Numbered from the stretch's first letter, positions 7,154 through 14,435 are shown. The stretch: DNA of 17,895 nt from Lachnospiraceae bacterium (GCA_017391545.1 JAFOYD010000139.1:1-17895), one strand, 5' to 3'. The notes: a model not told the origin generated them from the letters alone. Translations and numbers: made by a program.

Positions 7154-8563
7154 TTAGAAATTAAAGTAAATAAACGGATTATATGCATTATTGCTGATAA
7201 ATGACACACTGACTACCAGGCAGATGACGATTCCTGCCACATAAACAGCCTGCCATACTCTGCTATTCTTAAGCTTCTGATCGATCCATGGCATGATCGG
7301 TGCACAGCCTATGATGGCAAATACAAAGTATATCCAGTTCTGTGCCAGATATGCCCATACTGCTTTGTCAATAATACCCTTTGCCCCAATGCCAAACATT
7401 GCCTTAATGTACAAAAATGCACTTCCCATACCTGTCGAGCGAAAAATGACCCAGCCAATGATGACAAGCACCATCGTGTAAATATGTCCCCACCAGTATT
7501 CCTTTTTACTAAGCCCTGTCAGCTTCTCGAAGGTCAGGATCACAAAGTACATCAGTCCCCATGCAATAAAGGTCCAGTTCGCACCATGCCACATACCTGT
7601 AAGTAGCCAGACCACAAACAGATTTAAAATCAGTCTTGGCTTGGAAACCCTGCTGCCTCCCATTGGGAAATACACATAGTCCCGAAACCAGGTCTGCATG
7701 GAAATATGCCATCTACGCCAGAACTCAGAAACAGTCTTGGAGATATATGGGTAGTTGAAGTTCTCCTCAAAGTGGAATCCAAACATCTGTCCTAAGCCGA
7801 TTGCCATATCCGAATATCCCGAAAAGTCAAAGAAGATCTGCAAGGTATAGGCAATCGCGCCAAGCCATGCCATGCCAACGGATGCCTGAAATTCACCATT
7901 GATGATCAGTCCAAACGCATTGTCGGCAATCAGTGCCATGTTGTTTGCAATCAGCACCTTCTTGCCAAGTCCGATGATAAATCTGGTCACGCCTGCCGAA
8001 AAATCCTTGAAGTTCTCAACCCTGTGCTCGATCTGCTCTGCGATCGTCTCATAACGGACAATCGGACCTGCGATCAGCTGTGGAAACAGTGCAATATACA
8101 GACCGACTTGGAGTGGATTCTTCTGTACCTTTCCCCGTTTCCTGTACACATCGATCACATAGGACATCGCCTGAAAGGTATAAAAGGAAATTCCGATCGG
8201 CAACGGTAAGATCGGCACCGGAATATTTGTATGCAGGAATCTATTGATCTGTAAAGCCGTAAATTCACTGTATTTGAACCATCCGAGCGTACCAATATTG
8301 ACAATGACAAGCAGCACAAAAAGAATCCGTATCGCTGCCTTTTTATCGCGAAGCCTGTCCACCGCAAGGCCAAAGAGCCAGTTGACAAGAATCGTTCCAA
8401 TCATCAGAAAGACATAAGTCGGCTCGCCCCATGCGTAGAAAAACAGGCTCGCCAACAGTAAAAATATATTTTTCAAATGCTTTGTTTTTCTTAAAAATGC
8501 ATAGTAGATCACTAATACAAACGGCAGGAAAACAAACAAAAATACCTCACTTGGGAAAAGCAT
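7154..8563 (-). CDS. MBOAT-family O-acyltransferase (AlgI/PatA/DltB-like), copy 2
   Basis: This 469-residue integral membrane protein carries FYAWGEP (42-48), LPIGISFYTFQ (121-131), QIFFDFSGYSDMAIGLG (242-258), WRRWH (H286) and TGMWHGANW (H326, presumed catalytic histidine). It shares these blocks and the NPF-YF C-terminus with the protein at 2468-3907. It should pass acetyl groups across the membrane to the DHHW protein encoded next. The ribosome site AAGGAGG overlaps the dapF stop codon (TAAGGAGG), so translation is probably coupled to dapF. The cell therefore has one O-acetylation pair in a manC-dapF run and another in an ECF-sigma run. Confidence 0.92.
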   Translation of the reverse strand: MLFPSEVFLFVFLPFVLVIYYAFLRKTKHLKNIFLLLASLFFYAWGEPTYVFLMIGTILVNWLFGLAVDRLRDKKAAIRILFVLLVIVNIGTLGWFKYSEFTALQINRFLHTNIPVPILPLPIGISFYTFQAMSYVIDVYRKRGKVQKNPLQVGLYIALFPQLIAGPIVRYETIAEQIEHRVENFKDFSAGVTRFIIGLGKKVLIANNMALIADNAFGLIINGEFQASVGMAWLGAIAYTLQIFFDFSGYSDMAIGLGQMFGFHFEENFNYPYISKTVSEFWRRWHISMQTWFRDYVYFPMGGSRVSKPRLILNLFVVWLLTGMWHGANWTFIAWGLMYFVILTFEKLTGLSKKEYWWGHIYTMVLVIIGWVIFRSTGMGSAFLYIKAMFGIGAKGIIDKAVWAYLAQNWIYFVFAIIGCAPIMPWIDQKLKNSRVWQAVYVAGIVICLVVSVSFISNNAYNPFIYFNF

Positions 8564-8577
8564 CGCTTCCTTCCTCC

Positions 8578-9429
8578 TTAAATTTCTACATTACCCTCAT
8601 ATACGGTCGTGGCCGGCCCCGTCATATAGACAAGGTTCTCTTCCCTGTCCCACTCGCACAATATCACTCCGCCTAAAACATGGACATTGACCTTTGTGTC
8701 GGTAAGTCCGTTTAAGACACACGCCACTGTCGTCGCACAGCATCCTGTTCCACAGGCCAGTGTCTCACCCGTTCCACGCTCCCACACGCGCATCTGTACA
8801 TTATTCCTGTCAATGATTCTGACAAATTCTGTATTTGTCCGCTCCGGAAAGCGCTCATGATTTTCAAAATATGGTCCAATCTGCTCAATTGCAAAATCCT
8901 TCAGATCTGCCACATCATCCACAAATACGACCGCATGAGGATTTCCCATGGATACACAGGTCATTTTGTAATTTTCGCCATTTACAGTGATTTCTTCGTC
9001 AATGACCTGTTCGTTGCCAGAGATCACGGGAACCTCAGACGCCTTTAAGATCGGTGCTCCCATATTCACTCTGACAGTAGAGACCTTGCCATCATCTCCA
9101 AGCGTCAGCTCCAGATATTTTACCTTGCCGAAGCTTTCGATCGTAATGCTGGTCTTGTCTGTCAGATGATAGTCATACACATATTTTGCCACGCAACGGA
9201 TACCGTTTCCACACATCTGTGCACGTGTCCCGTCCGCATTGTACATCTCCATCTCAAACTCAGCAGTCTTTCCCGGGTTGATAAAAATCACACCATCTCC
9301 ACCGATGCCAAAATGTCTGTCACTTAATTTTCTGACCAGCTCCGGCTTTTGCTCCGCATCAATATGTTCCTCAAAGCCATTGACATACACATAGTCATTT
9401 CCACATCCATGCATTTTTGTAAATTTCAT
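8578..9429 (-). CDS. dapF: Diaminopimelate epimerase
   Basis: This 283-residue protein has both halves of the DapF active site: catalytic cysteines in MCGNG (C73) and ACGTG (C226). Other family marks are MHGCGNDYVYV at 6-16, GIGGDGV near 41 and the MGNPH block near 161. It converts LL- to meso-diaminopimelate for lysine and peptidoglycan synthesis in the cytoplasm. The start MKFTKMHG follows AAGGAGG by nine bases. The TAA stop of manC is part of that ribosome site, indicating tight coupling. Its place between manC and an O-acetylation pair gives the run an envelope theme rather than a lysine-pathway one. Confidence 0.97.
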   Translation of the reverse strand: MKFTKMHGCGNDYVYVNGFEEHIDAEQKPELVRKLSDRHFGIGGDGVIFINPGKTAEFEMEMYNADGTRAQMCGNGIRCVAKYVYDYHLTDKTSITIESFGKVKYLELTLGDDGKVSTVRVNMGAPILKASEVPVISGNEQVIDEEITVNGENYKMTCVSMGNPHAVVFVDDVADLKDFAIEQIGPYFENHERFPERTNTEFVRIIDRNNVQMRVWERGTGETLACGTGCCATTVACVLNGLTDTKVNVHVLGGVILCEWDREENLVYMTGPATTVYEGNVEI

Positions 9430-9443
9430 AAGGGGATTCCTCC

Positions 9444-10772
9444 TTAGTTTGCCCAACTCCAGTTTAATTTCTCCACATCGTCTTCCGTTACATCCTCACC
9501 AATCTGAACAGATATCAGCTGCAGGTCCTGAAATGCCCTGATTCCATGCTTCTGCCCTCTTCTGATGGAGATCGTGTCACCACAGGAAAGCTTCATCAGG
9601 CATCCATCAATCACAAGTTCACCTGTTCCATTGACCACCGTAATCACTTCATCCTTGTAGCGGTGTACCTGATAGTCCTGTGCACAGCCGGCATTGATGG
9701 TTACATGTTTGGTGATGGATTTGGTTCCGTCAGCATACTGGCTGTAATCGTAGACCTTATATTCGCCCCATCGTCTTTCCTCGTACATCGGACGATTGCT
9801 GATATGCTCCACAAACGGCTTAATGTAGGAACTTTTGTGCTTGTCAGAGACAAGAATACCGTCCTGGCTTGCTGCAATCACCAGATTCTTTGTGCCAAGT
9901 GTCACGACAGGAATGGAAAGCTCGTTGATCACATGTGTATTCTCACACTCGAGTCCCATAACGGTATCACCAATGCTCTCCTCTTTCATCTCCTCTGTCA
10001 GTGTATTCCATGTACCAATGTCCTTCCACTCGCCATCATAGGGAACGACTGCCAGTGAATCCGCTTTTTCAACAACTTCATAGTCAAAGCTGTCTTTCTT
10101 CAACTGCGTATAATTGTTGACCACATAAGAGAAATCCCTGTTACTTACATATTGGTCCGCGATACGCATCAGGTACTTTAGCTTAAACGCAAAGACACCT
10201 GCATTCCAAAGCGCGCCCTGCTCGATGAGTTTTGTGGCTGTTGCCTCATCCGGCTTTTCCTTGAAGCCTGTCACCCTGCCTGGCTCGCTCTGCAAAATAT
10301 ATCCATATTTTTCAGAAGGATAAGATGGTGTGATACCCATAAGGACAATATCTGCGTCGCCCTTTTGAACACGTTCATCCATTTTCTTAAAGGTCTCAAA
10401 ATACTTCACATCAACATAGGGATCAACAGGAAGTACGATTACGGTCTCCTCCGGGTTCATCTTCTTCCTGGATTCCAGATAAGATGCTGCAAGCACGATT
10501 GCAGGGAATGTGTTTCTGCGCTCCGGCTCCACAACAATATCCACATCATTCTGGAGCTGTCCCCTGATTGCTTCCACCTGTGTCGCTGACGTGGCCACAA
10601 CAATATTGGCATCAATGCCTGCGGCTACAATCTGTCTGTACACACGCTGTACCATAGACTCATGATTGCCCTCATCATCGCATAAAAGCTTTAAAAACTG
10701 CTTTGATCTCACATCATTAGACAATGGCCAAAGACGCTTACCTGAACCTCCTGATAATAAAACAATATTCAT
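9444..10772 (-). CDS. manC: Mannose-1-phosphate guanylyltransferase with C-terminal cupin
   Basis: This 442-residue protein starts with the nucleotidyltransferase motif GGSGKRLWPLS (8-18), followed by RNTFPAIVLAA and the sugar-binding GFKEKP block. A C-terminal cupin (about 333-436; RRWGEYKVYDYS, YQVHRYKDEVI, GQKHGI) resembles the mannose-6-phosphate isomerase type II domain of ManC. The family makes GDP-mannose from mannose-1-phosphate and GTP. The cupin is shorter and more divergent than in enterobacterial ManC, so isomerase activity is uncertain and a related hexose-1-phosphate guanylyltransferase is possible. The start follows GAAAGGA. It lies 38 bases after the ANTAR gene and 14 before dapF. 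GDP-mannose would feed a mannose-containing surface polymer, a plausible acceptor for the linked acetyl transfer pair. Confidence 0.85.
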   Translation of the reverse strand: MNIVLLSGGSGKRLWPLSNDVRSKQFLKLLCDDEGNHESMVQRVYRQIVAAGIDANIVVATSATQVEAIRGQLQNDVDIVVEPERRNTFPAIVLAASYLESRKKMNPEETVIVLPVDPYVDVKYFETFKKMDERVQKGDADIVLMGITPSYPSEKYGYILQSEPGRVTGFKEKPDEATATKLIEQGALWNAGVFAFKLKYLMRIADQYVSNRDFSYVVNNYTQLKKDSFDYEVVEKADSLAVVPYDGEWKDIGTWNTLTEEMKEESIGDTVMGLECENTHVINELSIPVVTLGTKNLVIAASQDGILVSDKHKSSYIKPFVEHISNRPMYEERRWGEYKVYDYSQYADGTKSITKHVTINAGCAQDYQVHRYKDEVITVVNGTGELVIDGCLMKLSCGDTISIRRGQKHGIRAFQDLQLISVQIGEDVTEDDVEKLNWSWAN

Positions 10773-10810
10773 TCTTGTAATCCTTTCTATAAACCTGTAC
10801 GCTTCCGCTC

Positions 10811-11353
10811 TTATTGCATTGCCAGAAGCATCTGCGCTGTCTCTACCATATTGGTGCTGTTGTCCATACTATGCTTCTGAATATAGCGATGCGCTTCTTC
10901 CTCCGTCATGTTGTTTCGTTCCATCAACAGATGCTTAGCACTGTTAATGACAGCTGCCTCCTCCTCATTGCGGACTCTTGGCTTTTCCTTGCGCTTTTTC
11001 TTGCGTCTGATAATTCCCTGAGACATCATGCCGACTGTATTGATCAGCTCATGAACCTTTAAAGGCATGACCAGTCCCATGATGCCTGTCCCGGACACTT
11101 CACTCAAAACTCTCTGGGATGCCATCACCACCATTTCAAAATCCGGCGGCAGATTTTCTTTGATTTCCACACAGATCATGTCCGTCAGCTTATAGCCAGA
11201 TATTATGATACCATCATTGAACTCATCGGCATAGCTTAGTGCCTGTGCACCGGAAGTACAGACTGCTGTTACACCAAACCCATTCTTTACCAGTATGTTC
11301 TTGATGCTCTTTGCATCCTCGATCTTGGCAAAGACTACAATTATATTTGTCAC
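10811..11353 (-). CDS. ANTAR-domain transcription antiterminator with degenerate receiver (NitR-like)
   Basis: This 180-residue protein has an N-terminal receiver-like fold (about 1-110), a basic linker RRKKKRKEK (116-124) and a C-terminal three-helix ANTAR domain (about 128-180; EEAAVINSAKHLLMERNNMTEEEAHRYIQ). ANTAR proteins bind paired RNA hairpins and prevent termination in leader transcripts. The receiver has lost the usual acidic pocket (FAKIEDA) and the phospho-acceptor Asp (SGYKL around 52-56), so it is probably not controlled by phosphorylation. It follows glnA by 48 bases, as in clostridial glnA-nitR loci, so a role in nitrogen control is likely. The GTG start at 11353 follows GGAGGGG; an in-frame TTG upstream (11368) would put that site inside the gene. 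Confidence 0.88.
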   Translation of the reverse strand: MTNIIVVFAKIEDAKSIKNILVKNGFGVTAVCTSGAQALSYADEFNDGIIISGYKLTDMICVEIKENLPPDFEMVVMASQRVLSEVSGTGIMGLVMPLKVHELINTVGMMSQGIIRRKKKRKEKPRVRNEEEAAVINSAKHLLMERNNMTEEEAHRYIQKHSMDNSTNMVETAQMLLAMQ

Positions 11354-11401
11354 CCGGTACCCCTCCAAATCAGTTCTTACGAAAACATTTTAAAGGTGTA
11401 C

Positions 11402-12733
11402 TTAGATCTTATACAGGTAGGATTCGATTTCCCATTTTGTCACCTGGGAATCATATTCTTTCCATGCTGCCAGTTTGGAGTCATAATACTGTTCGAACAC
11501 ACGGTCTCCCAACAGCGTTCTAAGAAGCGAATCCTTTTTCATTTCTTCACATGCTTCCAGAAGATCGGTAGGAAGCTTTCTGATTCCCCGCTTGATCGCC
11601 TCCTCCTCCGACAGGGCATTGATATTGTCCCGCACTTCTGCTTCCGGCTCAATCTTATTTTTGATGCCGTCAAGTCCTGCCATGAGACATGCTGCGATTG
11701 CAAGGTACGGATTGGCTGACGGGTCAGGACTTCTAAGTTCGATTCTCGTATGCTCTCCACGCATATTCGGTACTCTGATCAGCGTATTTGCCCCAAGTGT
11801 ACTCCATGCAATATATACCGGTGCCTCAAAACCGGGCTTTAATCTCTTATAAGAATTGACAAGCGGATTCGTCACAGCACAGATTCCCTTGACATGCTTC
11901 ATGAGTCCTCCCATGAAGTAATAGGCTTCCTTACTCAGTCCATTTTCATCTGAGGGATCATCAAAGATATTTTTTCCATCCTTGCTCAGTGACATATTGA
12001 TGTGCATACCAGAACCACAGAATTCCATTCTCGGCTTTGGCATAAAGGTTCCATGAAGTCCATGGTGCTTTGCAATGGTCTTGACTGCAAGCTTGAAGGT
12101 CATGATGTTGTCAGCCGTTGTAAGCGCCTCGTCATATTTGAAATCGACCTCATGCTGTGATGGAGCCTTCTCATGGTGCGATGCCTCAACCTCAAACCCC
12201 ATATCCTCAAGTGTCAGCACAATATCACGTCTGGCATTCTCGCCATTGTCAAGCGGTCCCATATCAAAAAAGCCTGCCTGCTCATCGGTGTTGGTGGTAG
12301 GTCTGCCATTTTCATCTGCATTGAACAGGAAAAACTCACACTCCGGTCCTACGTCAAACGTATATCCCATCTCTGCTGCTTCTCTCAGTGCTTTCTTTAA
12401 GATATAGCGGCAGTCACTCTCAAAAGGTGTTCTGTCCGCACGATATACATCACAGATAAAACGTGCCACTTTTCCCTGCTGCGGTCTCCAGGGGAATATT
12501 GTAAAGGTATCGATGTCAGGATACAGAAACATATCTGCATTGTCAGTAGGAAGCATTCCCTTTACGAGAGAGCAGTCAAACATGCAGTCATTATTCAGCG
12601 CTTTTTCAAGCTGGCTTGCCGTAATTGCGACATTTTTAAAATTACCTTCGATATCGGTAAACTGCATTCTTATAAATTCTACATCCTCATCCTCAATCAT
12701 GTCGATGATATCCTGTTTTGTATATTTTGCCAT
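11402..12733 (-). CDS. glnA: Glutamine synthetase, type I (GSI-alpha size)
   Basis: This 443-residue enzyme is close to the B. subtilis length and has no GSI-beta adenylylation insert. Metal and substrate residues are visible: GPECEFF (E131, E133), HHEKAPSQHE (E188, E195), GSGMH (H244), NSYKRLKPG and RIELRSPDPSANPYLA. It condenses glutamate and ammonia to glutamine using ATP in the cytoplasm. Two oddities appear in the flap near the ammonium site: FDCSLVKG replaces the usual FDGSS-x-G, and position 62, Arg in B. subtilis and important there for glutamine feedback, is Pro. The start MAKYTKQD follows GAGGAAAGG by eight bases. The leader holds a 133-bp mobile element, and an ANTAR regulator gene follows. 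Confidence 0.96.
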   Translation of the reverse strand: MAKYTKQDIIDMIEDEDVEFIRMQFTDIEGNFKNVAITASQLEKALNNDCMFDCSLVKGMLPTDNADMFLYPDIDTFTIFPWRPQQGKVARFICDVYRADRTPFESDCRYILKKALREAAEMGYTFDVGPECEFFLFNADENGRPTTNTDEQAGFFDMGPLDNGENARRDIVLTLEDMGFEVEASHHEKAPSQHEVDFKYDEALTTADNIMTFKLAVKTIAKHHGLHGTFMPKPRMEFCGSGMHINMSLSKDGKNIFDDPSDENGLSKEAYYFMGGLMKHVKGICAVTNPLVNSYKRLKPGFEAPVYIAWSTLGANTLIRVPNMRGEHTRIELRSPDPSANPYLAIAACLMAGLDGIKNKIEPEAEVRDNINALSEEEAIKRGIRKLPTDLLEACEEMKKDSLLRTLLGDRVFEQYYDSKLAAWKEYDSQVTKWEIESYLYKI

Positions 12734-12760
12734 ATCCTGTACCTTTCCTCTCAAAAAATT

Positions 12761-12768
12761 TATTTTAC
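12761..12768. repeat. Left target-site duplication of the MITE
   Basis: TATTTTAC directly abuts the left terminal repeat and is repeated exactly at 12902-12909. An 8-base perfect duplication at both ends is the footprint of a transposition event. Confidence 0.85.
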
Positions 12769-12901
12769 GTAACTATTCAGTACCCTCATAGTTACGAGCA
12801 CAAATCCATGCAAAATTTGCTTCGCAAATGGATTTGTGCCTGCTTCCACTACTCTTTTTCACGGTCAGCGCAGTAAATGCGCAGACCTGCTGAACAGTTA
12901 C
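12769..12901. mobile_element. 133-bp MITE, IS66-like ends, in the glnA leader
   Basis: The ends are GTAACTATTCAG (12769-12780) and CTGAACAGTTAC (12890-12901), inverted repeats with one mismatch. They are flanked by perfect 8-bp duplications. Ends starting GTAA and 8-bp duplications are features known for the IS66 family; the element has no coding capacity, so it would need a transposase in trans. Inside are three hairpins: GTAACTAT/ATAGTTAC (12769-12776, 12788-12795), GCACAAATCCAT/ATGGATTTGTGC (12798-12809, 12828-12839), and GGTC-a-GCGCA/TGCGC-a-GACC (12863-12887). On the minus strand TTGCAT (12808-12813) and TATGAG (12785-12790) are 17 bases apart and point towards glnA, a possible outward promoter. 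The family name is inference; the insertion structure is seen directly. Confidence 0.85.
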
Positions 12902-12909
12902 TATTTTAC
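12902..12909. repeat. Right target-site duplication of the MITE
   Basis: An exact copy of TATTTTAC, found immediately outside the right terminal repeat and matching 12761-12768. Confidence 0.85.
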
Positions 12910-12921
12910 CATTCTACTCTA

Positions 12922-12950
12922 AAGCTACTATCAATTATTCTTTTTGTCAA
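12922..12950 (-). promoter_or_regulatory. Probable glnA promoter with overlapping palindrome
   Basis: On the minus strand TTGACA (perfect -35, 12945-12950) is followed after 17 bases by TAGCTT (weak -10, 12922-12927), predicting a start near 12914, just outside the MITE. CTTTTTG/CAAAAAG (12940-12946 and 12952-12958) around TCAAC is a 7-base inverted repeat over the -35 and could be an operator. It does not match a GlnR site that I would recognise. With this start, the whole MITE would be transcribed as mRNA leader. The remainder of 12910-13014 holds the ribosome site of the plus-strand gene and nothing else recognised. Confidence 0.5.
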
Positions 12951-13014
12951 CCAAAAAGCATAATCCCGACAGCCTCTTCATACCTTAATAAAAAGAATAA
13001 AACGGAGTAATCAC

Positions 13015-13557
13015 ATGAGCTCTAAAACCAAAATCGTTGTACTTCGCTCAAAGGAATTAGTCTATGCACTTGTACTTCTGGTCGTAAGTATACTTATCAT
13101 AATGGTTGCCGTATCCCTCTTTATGCCTTCTGAACACGATGATTCCACCGAGTCTGTACCCACTCAGAATGCAGATGAGAACACTTCTGAAGAAAGCTCT
13201 GACCCTGATGACAGTACGACCGGCATGCTTGATACTTATGTTCCGGGAATCTACGCAAGTACACTGATGCTTGGAAGTGCCAACGTCGAGCTGCAGATTG
13301 CCGTGGACAGGAACCATATCAATTCCATCACGTTGTCCAACATAGACGAGTCTGTAGCCACGCTCTACCCTCTTGTGAGTCCTACACTCTCTGAGCTGTC
13401 AAATGCCATACTGTCAGCGCAGAGCATTGACAACATCAGCTTCACTGAGGAAAACCGTTACACCTCCATGCTCCTGATGCAGACAATCACTGCCACACTC
13501 GACAAGGCACGTGTGTCTGAAAACGTGGATTTTTCTGACGATCGTCCGATTTATTAA
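13015..13557 (+). CDS. Membrane-anchored protein with FMN-binding-like domain lacking the flavin attachment motif
   Basis: This 180-residue protein has a short basic N-terminus, one membrane segment (about 16-36), an acidic Ser/Thr/Glu/Asp-rich linker (39-72) and an extracytoplasmic domain (about 76-165). The pattern of that domain (PGIYASTL, strand ending VDRNHINSITL, PTLSELSNAILSAQS, then TSMLLMQTITATLDKA) follows the FMN_bind family of RnfG/NqrC-like proteins. The S/T-G-A-T motif whose Thr takes covalent FMN is replaced by TEENRYTS, so flavinylation is unlikely. Function is unknown; a scaffold or sensor role is only a guess. The start follows CGGAG by eight bases. It is the only complete plus-strand gene in the window, and its TAA stop overlaps that of hslO. 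Confidence 0.75.
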   Translation: MSSKTKIVVLRSKELVYALVLLVVSILIIMVAVSLFMPSEHDDSTESVPTQNADENTSEESSDPDDSTTGMLDTYVPGIYASTLMLGSANVELQIAVDRNHINSITLSNIDESVATLYPLVSPTLSELSNAILSAQSIDNISFTEENRYTSMLLMQTITATLDKARVSENVDFSDDRPIY

Positions 13558-14435
13558 TTGGAGCTTTGTCTGAGCATCTTTTTCAGGTCATCGATCTCGA
13601 AATTATAGATCTTATCGCAGAACTGACAGCGCACCTCAATCTGCTTGCCATCATCTATCATTTCCTGGATGTCCTTTTTGCCGATGCTGATCATTGCTTT
13701 TTCCACACGTTCACGGCTACAGTCACACAAATATTGTGCCGGTATGGTGCCATTGATCTCAAGTCCCAAATCTCCCAGCAGTAATTCGAGAAGCTGCTCC
13801 GGCGTATTTCCATCATCAAGTATTTTGGTGACACTGTCCATGGACTTTAATTTTTCTTCAAGAGCACTGATCGTCTCGTCATCTGCAAAAGGCATCAGCT
13901 GTATGATAAAACCGCCTGCCTGCTTTACGGTATTGTCCTTCTCCATCAGGACCCCAAGTCCTACTGCGGAAGGAACCTGTTCAGAAGTTGCAAAATAATA
14001 GGTAAGGTCCTCTGCAATCTCGCCTGTCTGTAATTGTGTCTGTCCTACATATGGTTCCTTTAAGCCCATATCCTTGATCACGCTTAAAATTCCGTTTCCT
14101 ACAGCTCCGCCCACGTCAAGCTTTCCAATGGCGTTGGGTGGCAGCATGACCTGCGGCTCCAGTGCCACGCCCTTTACATTTGCTTTTGCATCGGCAGTGA
14201 CTGTCATCCCGCGCACCGGACCATCACTGCGAATCTGCAGTGTCAGCACATCCTTTTCGCCCTTTAACATACTTCCCATCATTGCGCCTGCCGTGAGAAG
14301 GCGTCCAAGTCCTGCTGTAATGACCGGACTCAAATCATGGATGCTTCTCGCCCGCTCAACAAGCTCTCTTGAAGTAATCGCAAATGCACGAATCTGCGCA
14401 TTTGCTGCTGTCGCTCTTACAATATAATCTGACAT
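13554..14435 (-). CDS. hslO: Hsp33 redox-regulated chaperonin
   Basis: This 293-residue protein is a full-length Hsp33. The N-terminal substrate-binding domain includes IVRATAANAQIRAFAI, SDGPVRGM and GGAVGNGILSVIKD. The C-terminal redox switch has all four zinc cysteines, in CDC (C237, C239) and CQFC (C270, C273). The family holds unfolding proteins in the cytoplasm during oxidative stress, activated by disulfide formation and zinc release. The start MSDYIV follows AGGAAGG; an upstream in-frame start (14489) would overlap the methyltransferase gene and lacks support. It begins 28 bases after the methyltransferase stop. Its TAA stop overlaps the convergent TAA of the plus-strand gene within TTAA at 13554-13557. 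Confidence 0.97.
   Translation of the reverse strand: MSDYIVRATAANAQIRAFAITSRELVERARSIHDLSPVITAGLGRLLTAGAMMGSMLKGEKDVLTLQIRSDGPVRGMTVTADAKANVKGVALEPQVMLPPNAIGKLDVGGAVGNGILSVIKDMGLKEPYVGQTQLQTGEIAEDLTYYFATSEQVPSAVGLGVLMEKDNTVKQAGGFIIQLMPFADDETISALEEKLKSMDSVTKILDDGNTPEQLLELLLGDLGLEINGTIPAQYLCDCSRERVEKAMISIGKKDIQEMIDDGKQIEVRCQFCDKIYNFEIDDLKKMLRQSSN

Noticed and set aside
6626..7204. A 192-codon open frame on the plus strand opposite the second DHHW gene
   Set aside because: It is antisense to a well-supported gene, its translation shows no family motif, and it is a compositional shadow.
9546..10058. A 170-codon open frame on the plus strand opposite manC
   Set aside because: The opposite strand has clear ManC motifs throughout, and the plus frame lacks a convincing ribosome site or domain.
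12734..12914. A glutamine riboswitch or ANTAR hairpin pair in the glnA leader
   Set aside because: The hairpins belong to the MITE. The glnA RNA family known to me is cyanobacterial, and no pair of hexaloops with the conserved A and G was seen.
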